Below are positions 52,132-59,246 of a stretch of DNA of 59,246 nucleotides, piece after piece (position 1 is the stretch's first letter; every line of letters begins with the position of its first letter). Position numbers and translations under genes: made by a program. The DNA comes from Oligoflexus sp. (GTDB lineage: Bacteria; Bdellovibrionota_B; Oligoflexia; Oligoflexales; Oligoflexaceae): NCBI RefSeq assembly GCF_035712445.1, contig NZ_DASTAT010000065.1, positions 1-59,246 of the forward strand, written 5' to 3'. The notes below the pieces were generated by a model. That model was not told where the DNA came from and made no database searches. It saw only the letters and a list, made by a program, of their open reading frames with translations.

Positions 52132-53748
52132 ATGCGCCGATTTCTAGCTCTTTTTCAGGATATTGACGCGACAACCAGCACTCTCGACAAGCGCGAGACG
52201 TTGGCTGCTTATTTTCGGGAAATTCCCGCATCCGATGCCATCTGGGCTCTTTATCTTCTGATGGGCCGCAAGCAAAAGCGTCTTGTGAATCGACGGATGA
52301 TGCAGGATGCGCTCATGGAGATGACCGGCCATGCGCCCTGGATCTTTGAAGAATGCTATGCCGTCGTCGGAGACCTCGCGGAAACCATCGCGCTTCTTTT
52401 ACCCCAGAAAGCCCCTGCCCATGATGATCAGTCGCTACAGGTCTGGATGGAGCAGCGCATTCCTGAATTGAGCGGCCAACGCCCACCCGAGCAGATCGAG
52501 ATACTGAAACGCTGGTGGCGTCTGCATGATCGCGATGAAATCTTCATGATCAATAAGCTCATCACCGGCGGTTTTCGCGCGGGTGTCGCACGTCAGCTCA
52601 TGATCAAAGCCCTGGCCGATGCCTTCGGTCAGGAGGAAACATACATAACCGAGCAGCTCACCGGGGACTGGCCGGTCACGGCGGACTTCATTGATTCTTT
52701 GCGTGAGCCTGTCACAGGTTCAGGACCGATTTTGAGTACGCGGCCCTATCCCTTTTATCTCGCGACCTCCGTGCAGGAAGCATCACGCGATGATATCGAC
52801 CTTTCCCGTTATGCCGTGGAATGGAAGTGGGATGGCATACGCGCTCAGCTTGTGCGGCGTGGACCTCATGTGGCGCTTTGGTCACGGGGCGAGGAACTGA
52901 TCAGTGAAAGTTTTCCGGAGATCATTCGTGCCGCTGCTGATCTTCCGGAAGACTGTGTGCTTGATGGTGAACTCCTTCTGCAAAAGGACGGAAAAATCCT
53001 GCCCTTTGCTGAACTGCAAAAACGCATCAGCCGCAAAAAATTAAGTGAAAAGATTCTGGCGTCGCATCCGGCCATCTTTCTGGCCTTTGACTGTCTCGAA
53101 CGATCAGGAGTTGATCTCAGAGCTGAAGCGCAGAGCGTGCGTCGTGAGCATATGGAAACCATCTTAAAGGGACAGCATGAAACCTTGCCCGTCTCGCCCC
53201 TTTTAAAGGCCGACACCTGGGAAGAAGCCGCTGCACTGCGGCGCGAAGCCGAGGATCGCGGTGGGGAAGGGCTCATGCTGAAAAGCTGGGACGGCCCTTA
53301 TAAACAGGGCCGCAAGCGCGGCGACTGGTGGAAGTGGAAGGTCGATCCCATGACCCTCGATAGCGTCCTCGTTTACGCGCAGGCCGGTCATGGGCGGCGG
53401 GCCACGCTGTTCACCGATTATACTTTCGCACTGTGGAAGGACGGAGCCTTGGTGCCTTTCGCCAAGGCCTATTCAGGATTAACCGATGCGGAGATTCAGG
53501 AACTGGATGCCTGGATTCGGCGTCATACTTTGGAACGTTTTGGACCGGTACGATCCGTGAGTCCGGAACGGGTTTTCGAGATCGCATTTGAAGGCATTGG
53601 AGTTTCCAGTCGCCATAAATCCGGTCTCGCCGTGCGTTTTCCCCGAATTCTGCGGGAAAGGCCTGATAAAAAGCCCGAGGAAGCGGATACGGTCGAACGA
53701 GCCCGGGAGTTGATTGATGGCCGGACGCAAGACCTCTCCCTCTCCTGA
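52132..53748 (+). CDS. ATP-dependent DNA ligase (ligase-associated cassette)
   Basis: This 538-residue ATP-dependent ligase has an N-terminal helical DNA-binding domain (~1-200) and an adenylation domain starting at the active-site Lys in EWKWDGIRAQ (~230), with VLDGELLL and GGEGLMLK motifs and an OB-fold C-terminus. It seals nicks after end-processing. The ATG directly follows the exonuclease TGA. The helicase gene starts inside its last 32 bases. Confidence 0.94.
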   Translation: MRRFLALFQDIDATTSTLDKRETLAAYFREIPASDAIWALYLLMGRKQKRLVNRRMMQDALMEMTGHAPWIFEECYAVVGDLAETIALLLPQKAPAHDDQSLQVWMEQRIPELSGQRPPEQIEILKRWWRLHDRDEIFMINKLITGGFRAGVARQLMIKALADAFGQEETYITEQLTGDWPVTADFIDSLREPVTGSGPILSTRPYPFYLATSVQEASRDDIDLSRYAVEWKWDGIRAQLVRRGPHVALWSRGEELISESFPEIIRAAADLPEDCVLDGELLLQKDGKILPFAELQKRISRKKLSEKILASHPAIFLAFDCLERSGVDLRAEAQSVRREHMETILKGQHETLPVSPLLKADTWEEAAALRREAEDRGGEGLMLKSWDGPYKQGRKRGDWWKWKVDPMTLDSVLVYAQAGHGRRATLFTDYTFALWKDGALVPFAKAYSGLTDAEIQELDAWIRRHTLERFGPVRSVSPERVFEIAFEGIGVSSRHKSGLAVRFPRILRERPDKKPEEADTVERARELIDGRTQDLSLS

Positions 53749-56260
53749 GCCGCGGCTTTGGACCGAGAGCGAAGGGGAACAATGGCGGGAACAGTGGTTT
53801 CAGGCGCAGGGCTGGAAACCCTTGCCGCATCAGGAGCAGTGCTGGGATGCGATCAGCAAGGGCGAGCATGGGCTTTTGGAACTGCCGACCGGCAGTGGGA
53901 AAACCTATGCGGTGCTCTTCGGTTTTTTGCCGAAGCTCGGCGATGGTCGACGGGGTTTGCGGCTCCTTTATATTTCCCCGCTTAAAGCTCTCGCTCGTGA
54001 TGTTGAGCAGGCTCTGCATAAACCCTGCGTGGACCTTGGTCTTCATTTAAGGGTCGAAACGCGAACCGGCGACACGACGGCGAAGCAAAGACGCCAGCAA
54101 AAATCCATGCTGCCGGAAATTCTTATTACCACGCCCGAATCTCTCGCTCTTCTTCTGACCCAGGATAATGCGGCTTCACTCTTTGGAGAACTGCAGGGCA
54201 TCATCATTGATGAATGGCATGAGCTTTTGACGAGCAAACGCGGATCACTGCTCGAACTCTCACTCAGCCGCGTTCGCAGTCTTTGTCCCCAAGCGCAAAC
54301 CTGGGCCCTGAGCGCGACTCTTCCCAATCACGAAGAGGCGGCACTGGCCGCCTGTGGCATGGGATCGCAGCCTTTGATTCTGGCCGGCCTGCCGCCGCGC
54401 ACGATTCAGATTCACACTCTTCTGCCGCGCACGGAGGATCGTCTGCCGGGGACGGGACACCTGGGTCTGCGCATGCTGCCCGAGGTCGCTGACTATCTTG
54501 ATCCCGCTTTTTCCACGCTTATCTTCACCAACACCCGTTCGCAGGCCGAGCGCTGGCATGAAGGCCTTCTGATGATAAGGCCGGAATGGGAACCGCGCAT
54601 CGCCTTGCATCATGGGTCTCTCGATTCGAAAACGCGGGAGCAGGTCGAGCATGGAGTCAAGGAAGGCTCGATCCGCTTTGTGGTGTGCACCTCCTCGCTG
54701 GATCTGGGCGTGGATTTTCCGGAAGTCGATCGCGTCGTGCAGATCGGTTCGCCGAAATCCATCAGCCGGCTCATTCAAAGAGCGGGCCGATCGGCTCATG
54801 CCCCGGGCAAGGATTCGGAACTTCTTTTGGTGCCCACGCATAATCTTGAACTTATGGAGTTCGCCGCCTGTCGCCGGGCTTTGAATGCCGGATTCATCGA
54901 GCCGCGCAAACCCCGCGAGCAGCCGCTCGATGTGCTTGTGCAGCACCTCGTGAGCTGCGCCATGGGTGGGGGATTTCAGGCCGATGGGCTTTATGAAGAA
55001 GTGAAGATGGCCTATGCTTTCCGTGCTCTGAGCCGCGAGGATTTTGATTGGGTCCTGCGCTTTGTGGTGGAAGGCGGCGATGTTCTGAAAGCCTATCCTC
55101 AGTATTGCCGCGTTGTGCTGGAAGATGGGACATTCGTGGTCAAGGATCGCCGCATCATGCAGCGGCATCGACAGAATATAGGCACCATACTCTCCGATTC
55201 CAGCATGACGGTTAAAATGGGTCGGCGTCCTTTGGGCTCCATCGAGGAAGGCTTTGCCGCGCGCCTGCGGAAGGGCGATCGCTTTCTTTATGCCGGCCGC
55301 TGGATGGAGGTCGTCAGCATCGCGGATTCCACTGTCTATACGCGCCTCAGCAAAAAAGCCGGCGAAGGGCTTATTCCCAGCTGGTTTGGGCAGCGTCTCC
55401 CCTGGTCGCCTTTACTAAGCGGCTTCATGCGCGAGGTCGTGGATGATCTGGCCTCGCCCGAGGATATCAGTCATGACCCTGAACTCAAGGCTTTGAGTGC
55501 CGTGCGCGACGTGCAAAAAAGAATTTCCATCTGGCCCTATACGCGGGAAATCCTCGCCGAAGTCACGACCAGCCGGGAAGGTCAGCATCTTTTTCTTTTT
55601 CCGTTTGAAGGCCAGGCGGTGCATGAAAGCCTCGGCATGTTGATTGTCTATCGCATGAGCCGCCTTGTTTCGGCGACTTTTTCTTTGGCCAGCAATGATT
55701 ATGGTCTGGAAATCGTCAGCTCGCTGCCGATCTCCTGGGAGCGGGATCTGGGTCAGGGACTTTTGAGTCCCGAGGGCATGTATCAGGATCTGGAAGCCGC
55801 CCTGAATCATACAGAACTTGCGCGACGCAAATTCCGCGGCATCGCCCGAATCGCGGGACTCGTTCATCAGAACCTTCCAGGACGGAAGCACAGCCAAAGG
55901 CAGCTGCAGAGCAGCAGCGGTTTGCTTTTTGATGTCCTCAGGCGCTTTGATCCCGGAAACCTTCTGGTGCAAGAGGCCGAACAGGAGGTGATGGAGGAAC
56001 AGTTCAATTGTCTGGGACTTTATGATTTCCTGCAGAAGATGACGAGTACACCGCTGCATTTTCAAGACACACGCACCTTCTCACCGCTGGCCTTGCCTCT
56101 CTATAGGGAGCGGGTCAGCGCGCAGATTTCCTCGGAGCACCTGGCCGAACGGATCGAAAGGATCAAGAATTCATGGACACAGTCGAGCGGGAAATCCAGG
56201 GCGAAATCTTCGCGTTCCTCTCCGAAAAAGCCGTCCACTGGCCAAAACGCCGAACTCTGA
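53717..56260 (+). CDS. Ligase-associated Lhr-like DEXH helicase
   Basis: This 847-residue SF2 helicase has Walker A LPTGSGKT (~57), DEWH box (~155), SATLPN, TNTRSQAERW, DLGVDFPEVDRVVQIGSPKS and QRAGRSAH, followed by the Lhr-type C-terminal winged-helix/OB region. It unwinds DNA or RNA-DNA hybrids. The ATG at 53717 has GGGAG seven bases before it. It overlaps the ligase gene and its end overlaps the phosphoesterase gene by 88 bases. Confidence 0.93.
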   Translation: MAGRKTSPSPEPRLWTESEGEQWREQWFQAQGWKPLPHQEQCWDAISKGEHGLLELPTGSGKTYAVLFGFLPKLGDGRRGLRLLYISPLKALARDVEQALHKPCVDLGLHLRVETRTGDTTAKQRRQQKSMLPEILITTPESLALLLTQDNAASLFGELQGIIIDEWHELLTSKRGSLLELSLSRVRSLCPQAQTWALSATLPNHEEAALAACGMGSQPLILAGLPPRTIQIHTLLPRTEDRLPGTGHLGLRMLPEVADYLDPAFSTLIFTNTRSQAERWHEGLLMIRPEWEPRIALHHGSLDSKTREQVEHGVKEGSIRFVVCTSSLDLGVDFPEVDRVVQIGSPKSISRLIQRAGRSAHAPGKDSELLLVPTHNLELMEFAACRRALNAGFIEPRKPREQPLDVLVQHLVSCAMGGGFQADGLYEEVKMAYAFRALSREDFDWVLRFVVEGGDVLKAYPQYCRVVLEDGTFVVKDRRIMQRHRQNIGTILSDSSMTVKMGRRPLGSIEEGFAARLRKGDRFLYAGRWMEVVSIADSTVYTRLSKKAGEGLIPSWFGQRLPWSPLLSGFMREVVDDLASPEDISHDPELKALSAVRDVQKRISIWPYTREILAEVTTSREGQHLFLFPFEGQAVHESLGMLIVYRMSRLVSATFSLASNDYGLEIVSSLPISWERDLGQGLLSPEGMYQDLEAALNHTELARRKFRGIARIAGLVHQNLPGRKHSQRQLQSSSGLLFDVLRRFDPGNLLVQEAEQEVMEEQFNCLGLYDFLQKMTSTPLHFQDTRTFSPLALPLYRERVSAQISSEHLAERIERIKNSWTQSSGKSRAKSSRSSPKKPSTGQNAEL

Positions 56261-56817
56261 TGGTGGCTGATCTGCACTGGGGCAAGGCCGAGATTTTTCA
56301 GAAGGCCGGCATTCCTGTCAGCAGCGCGATTTTGCATGAGGATCTGCAAAAGCTCAAAGGCGTCGTGGATCGTCTTGATATCAAGCGTCTCATTTTACTT
56401 GGGGACCTCATGCATGGAAAGGAAGGCCTGACGGCCGAGGTCCAGGAAACGGTCACACGCTGGCGGCAGTCGATCGCCTGCGACATCCTATTTATCAAGG
56501 GCAATCACGATCGGCATCTGATCCTTCCCGAGGCCTGGGGCATGCAGATGGTCACCGAACCCTATGAAGATGGACTCTTTCTTTTCAGTCATCATCCGGA
56601 AACAAGGCCGAAGTCCTTCACCTTCTGCGGACATCTGCATCCTGTCGTCCACGTGGGTTCCCGCAAAGATCGCCTGCGCCTTCCCTGTTTTTGGATACAA
56701 GCGGACAGCTGCGTCCTGCCTTCCTTCGGTACTTTCACCGGGGGCGCTCCCATTCGTCCGGGGTGTCGCGATAGTGTCCTGGCCATAGCGGAGAAAGCGG
56801 TATTTTCCCTCCAGTGA
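56173..56817 (+). CDS. pdeM: PdeM-like metallophosphoesterase (ligase-associated)
   Basis: This 214-residue calcineurin-fold enzyme has VADLHWGK, LLGDLMHGKE, FIKGNHDRH and FCGHLHPVV, the full metal-binding set. It matches the phosphoesterase/endonuclease of the ligase-associated cassette. It overlaps the helicase by 88 bases. With the exonuclease, ligase and helicase it probably repairs damaged DNA ends; endonuclease activity of this protein is inferred from the family. Confidence 0.9.
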   Translation: MDTVEREIQGEIFAFLSEKAVHWPKRRTLMVADLHWGKAEIFQKAGIPVSSAILHEDLQKLKGVVDRLDIKRLILLGDLMHGKEGLTAEVQETVTRWRQSIACDILFIKGNHDRHLILPEAWGMQMVTEPYEDGLFLFSHHPETRPKSFTFCGHLHPVVHVGSRKDRLRLPCFWIQADSCVLPSFGTFTGGAPIRPGCRDSVLAIAEKAVFSLQ

Positions 56818-56899
56818 TCGAATTGCTACCGAAAGATATGGATTCTTCTGCAAGGTATTAGCCATTTTGGTCGAAAAGACTGATAGAGGCAGAACCTTG

Positions 56900-58981
56900 G
56901 TGAAATCGATTGTTTCAGTGAAATTCATTCTCTCATGCATCCTTGCATGCTGGATCGCTATGCCTGCACGGGCGGATTCCGATCCGGCCCTGGCCGAGAT
57001 GGAAGAGGTGGACGACCTGCTCTACAGCAATCCTGTTCAGGCCATCGGTGTTTATCAAAAAATTTTCGATAAGACCTCGCCGGAAAAAAATCTGAAGCTT
57101 TGGCTGCGGGCCGCGACGAAACTAAATTCCTCCTACTTCCATATCGGCGATCTCACGCAGGTGCCCATCATCCTCTCCAGGACTTTGGATAAGGCCGCGG
57201 CCGCCCAGGATAGCGAATCTCATGCCCAGCTCCTGATCCAGCAGCATGCCTTCCTATTCAGCAAAGGCGATTTCAAAGGCGCCCAGGCGGCTTTGGAACA
57301 GGCGGATCGCATCGCAAGGGAAACGAAGCTGCCCAACTCGATCGCCCAGGTTATGATGTACCAGGCGCGCGAGGCTCATCGTCAGGGTCACAGTGATGAA
57401 GCGCTGGAACTCCTGCATCAGGCCATGGTCGTTCTGAAGGATGCGCCCCATAGCACGCGATACTATGCGATGATGAACAACATCGCCTTTTTCCTTTACG
57501 ATCTGAATGGCCAGCGCATCGAGGAATCCTTGAAGATCTATGCCGAGATCACCGAATACTTTGATCAGCATAAGCTTCATTATCTCGGGGCCATTGCCTA
57601 TGAGAACTATGCGAGCTTTCTCGGCAAGACCGATCAGCTGGAGAAAGCCCTGGATTCCTATCGGCGCTCCATCCGCCATTCGGAAGCCATTCAGGACGAA
57701 TATGGAATCGCCAGCTCCAACCAGGGTCTTGGTCTTATCTTTCAAAAAAAGGGCCAGCACAAAGAGGCCCTGCATCATCTGCGGAATGCCCGCCCGATCT
57801 TTGCCAAATTCGACGATCAAAGTGGTCTGGCCAACATTGACCTGGCCACGGCTCAGAGTCTCTTGCAATTGGGCCTGACGGAAGAGGCTTTGCATCAGCT
57901 GCTGAAATGGAAACCCTATTTTGAACAGAGGAGCCGCCCCGATGCGCTGGCGGAGTTCACTCAGGTTGAAGCTGCGATTCATGAAAAAATGGATCATCCC
58001 GTGGAGGCGCTGCGGGCCTATAAAAAACTCAGCGAGCTGCAGGCGAGTATCTTCGACAGCAAAAAGCAGGAGCTGGCCAATCGCTACTATACTGAGTTCG
58101 AAGTCGAGAGGCGCAATCAGGAAAACCTGAAGCTGGAGCATCAAAACCGCCTGCAATCGGTCACCATTGAGAACCAGGAGAAGCTGGCCCTGCGCACGAG
58201 GCTGGCTTTGGCTGCAGCGGTCGTGGCGCTTGCGGTGCTGGCCTACAGCTTTCGACGAACCCAGTTGAGCCGCCGCAAAATCGAAGGTCTGCAGCGTTAT
58301 ATCGAAACCAACGTTCTGCAGCGCTTTTTGCCGCCTGAACTGGTCCAGGAGATACTGACGGGAAAATCCCGTCTGGATGATCGCACCAAAACGGAAACGG
58401 TGACCGTGCTCTTTGCTGATCTTTGTCAGTTCACGCGGGCCACGGACAGACTCGGTCCCGAGACCATCTCGCATATCCTGAACGATTTCTTCATCAATAT
58501 GAGCGACGTGATCTTTGCTGAGCGTGGCACCATCGATAAATTCATCGGTGACGCCATCATGGTGATCTTTGGAGCCCCCAGTCCGCTTCCTCCTGAAGAG
58601 CAGGCCCTGGCTGCTGTCCGCTGTGCGCGCAAGATGCAGGACAAACTGCTGGAACTCAACAAGGCCTGGGAGCTGAGCGAAGGTCAGCATTTTGAAATGC
58701 GGATCGGCATCCATCAGGGCCAGGCCGTGGTCGGAACCTTCGGCGGCAGCAGGCGCTCTGATTATACCGTTGTCGGCACCACCGTGAATATCGCGGCGCG
58801 GGTCGAGAACATAGCCGATCCGAATTCGATTCTGGTGACCGAAGCCATCATCCGCTTTCTGCATCCTGCGGAATTTTCGCAGCGTGGTCATTTCCGTCTT
58901 CGTGGTCTGGACGTGGATGTTCCCCTTTTCCGTATCGAGCAGGATCAAAAATCCCCAGCGAATATCGAAGCCGCTTCGTAG
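56900..58981 (+). CDS. TPR-membrane class III adenylate/guanylate cyclase
   Basis: This 693-residue protein has a Sec signal (ending MPARAD) and a periplasmic TPR region of about ten helical-repeat units (~25-400, with pairs such as ALDSYRRSIRHSEAIQDEYGIASSNQGLGLIF). A coiled coil follows, then one membrane helix (~433-452, LALAAAVVALAVLAYSF) and a cytoplasmic cyclase. Both metal Asp are present (LFADLCQFT, FIGDAIMVIFG), as are the transition-state Asn/Arg in VGTTVNIAARVE. It should make cAMP or cGMP in response to a periplasmic partner. The start is uncertain: GTG 56900, TTG 56897 and TTG 56867 are in frame, and AGAGG favours the first two. Confidence 0.88.
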   Translation: MKSIVSVKFILSCILACWIAMPARADSDPALAEMEEVDDLLYSNPVQAIGVYQKIFDKTSPEKNLKLWLRAATKLNSSYFHIGDLTQVPIILSRTLDKAAAAQDSESHAQLLIQQHAFLFSKGDFKGAQAALEQADRIARETKLPNSIAQVMMYQAREAHRQGHSDEALELLHQAMVVLKDAPHSTRYYAMMNNIAFFLYDLNGQRIEESLKIYAEITEYFDQHKLHYLGAIAYENYASFLGKTDQLEKALDSYRRSIRHSEAIQDEYGIASSNQGLGLIFQKKGQHKEALHHLRNARPIFAKFDDQSGLANIDLATAQSLLQLGLTEEALHQLLKWKPYFEQRSRPDALAEFTQVEAAIHEKMDHPVEALRAYKKLSELQASIFDSKKQELANRYYTEFEVERRNQENLKLEHQNRLQSVTIENQEKLALRTRLALAAAVVALAVLAYSFRRTQLSRRKIEGLQRYIETNVLQRFLPPELVQEILTGKSRLDDRTKTETVTVLFADLCQFTRATDRLGPETISHILNDFFINMSDVIFAERGTIDKFIGDAIMVIFGAPSPLPPEEQALAAVRCARKMQDKLLELNKAWELSEGQHFEMRIGIHQGQAVVGTFGGSRRSDYTVVGTTVNIAARVENIADPNSILVTEAIIRFLHPAEFSQRGHFRLRGLDVDVPLFRIEQDQKSPANIEAAS

Positions 58982-59065
58982 CGAAATCCCTTTGAATTGA
59001 GAGTGAAAGTCAATGACGAACGCCTGGTGAATGCGCTTTGTCGATTCCACCAAAACAGAAATTCG

Positions 59066-59094
59066 TTGACGCCTTGCTGCCTGGCTCGTATACC
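59066..59094 (+). promoter_or_regulatory. Sigma-70-like promoter before the last gene
   Basis: TTGACG at 59066-59071 and TATACC at 59089-59094 have a 17-base spacer and lie 40 bases before the start codon at 59134. Confidence 0.5.
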
Positions 59095-59133
59095 GAAGCT
59101 GTTAGCACTGAATTTTTCACAAGGAGGTGCTTT

Positions 59134-59246
59134 ATGCTAAGGCACTTTATGATACCCACCGGAGTCATGAGTGGGCTCATCGTCTCCGCAACACTCTGGG
59201 CTAACCCTACCGATCGCATCGCTCCTGCCACACTCACTTTTCTCGA
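59134..59246 (+). CDS. Start of an exported protein (3' truncated)
   Basis: Only 37 codons are visible. MLRHFMIPTGVMSGLIVSATLWANPTDRI shows a Sec signal peptide with likely cleavage after ATLWA. AAGGAGG is six bases before the ATG and a promoter-like pair lies upstream, so the gene is real, but its product cannot be named. Confidence 0.75.
   Translation, partial: MLRHFMIPTGVMSGLIVSATLWANPTDRIAPATLTFL

Overview
The window looks like chromosomal DNA of a free-living Gram-negative (diderm) bacterium. Supporting this are a TonB-dependent receptor, many lipoprotein and Sec signal peptides, a PNGase F-like secreted protein and a periplasmic iron-binding protein. Gene density is high, AGGAGG-type ribosome sites are common, and GTG and TTG starts are frequent. 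Large multidomain signalling proteins, secreted hydrolases and class III cyclases suggest an Oligoflexus/Bdellovibrionota-like environmental bacterium, but that placement is inference and no rRNA is present to test it. I saw no tRNA, rRNA, CRISPR array, insertion sequence or phage gene.

Layout. (1) 1-5.9 kb: the 3' part of a 7TM-DISM/CheA-like histidine kinase, a trypsin-like lipoprotein, a CBS-pair protein, a globin and a PHB-depolymerase-like esterase. (2) 5.9-15 kb: an iron locus. A ferric-iron ABC importer (fbpABC-like, with a GFA-family gene) faces a delta-60-repeat protein, an imelysin-like lipoprotein and a FecA-like receptor across a short divergent promoter with two Fur-box-like sequences. 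(3) 15-24.5 kb: a 1741-residue pseudokinase/AAA/GAF/PAS/histidine kinase coupled to a GIY-YIG protein, then an SDR, small lipoproteins and a PNGase F-like protein. (4) 24.5-28.65 kb: a tightly overlapping four-gene operon of C39-like peptidase, RimK-like ATP-grasp ligase, GCS2-type ligase and N-formylglutamate amidohydrolase-like enzyme, which is probably a peptide or amide metabolite pathway. (5) 28.8-34.7 kb: a possible beta-barrel protein, a membrane cyclase with an altered active site, a BON-LysM protein, a lone receiver, and an APH-like/P-loop kinase fusion. (6) 34.7-37.4 kb: a GH10 xylanase lipoprotein divergent from a LytTR DNA-binding domain fused to a GH6 cellulase-like domain that has lost its catalytic acid. 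(7) 37.4-44 kb: a TfoX-like gene and gltBD, preceded by about 0.9 kb without a convincing gene. (8) 44.9-51.1 kb: an RNase H-like exonuclease, a DUF4174-like protein, an acyl-CoA dehydrogenase, small proteins, a DUF4142-like protein, endonuclease III and an unknown protein. (9) 51.1-56.8 kb: the ligase-associated DNA repair cassette (MBL-fold exonuclease, ATP-dependent ligase, Lhr-like helicase, PdeM-like phosphoesterase). (10) 56.9 kb to the end: a TPR-membrane adenylate cyclase and the start of an exported protein.

The most unusual item is the LytTR-GH6 fusion at 36017-37351. A cytoplasmic transcription-factor domain is joined to a GH6 fold in which the general acid Asp is Asn. It sits head-to-head with a secreted xylanase, across an intergenic region holding ACTGAA repeats, two of them 21 bp apart. 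The simplest reading is an enzyme-derived sugar sensor controlling plant-polymer degradation. The C39/RimK/GCS2/FGase operon and the iron locus with overlapping divergent promoters are the next most interesting.
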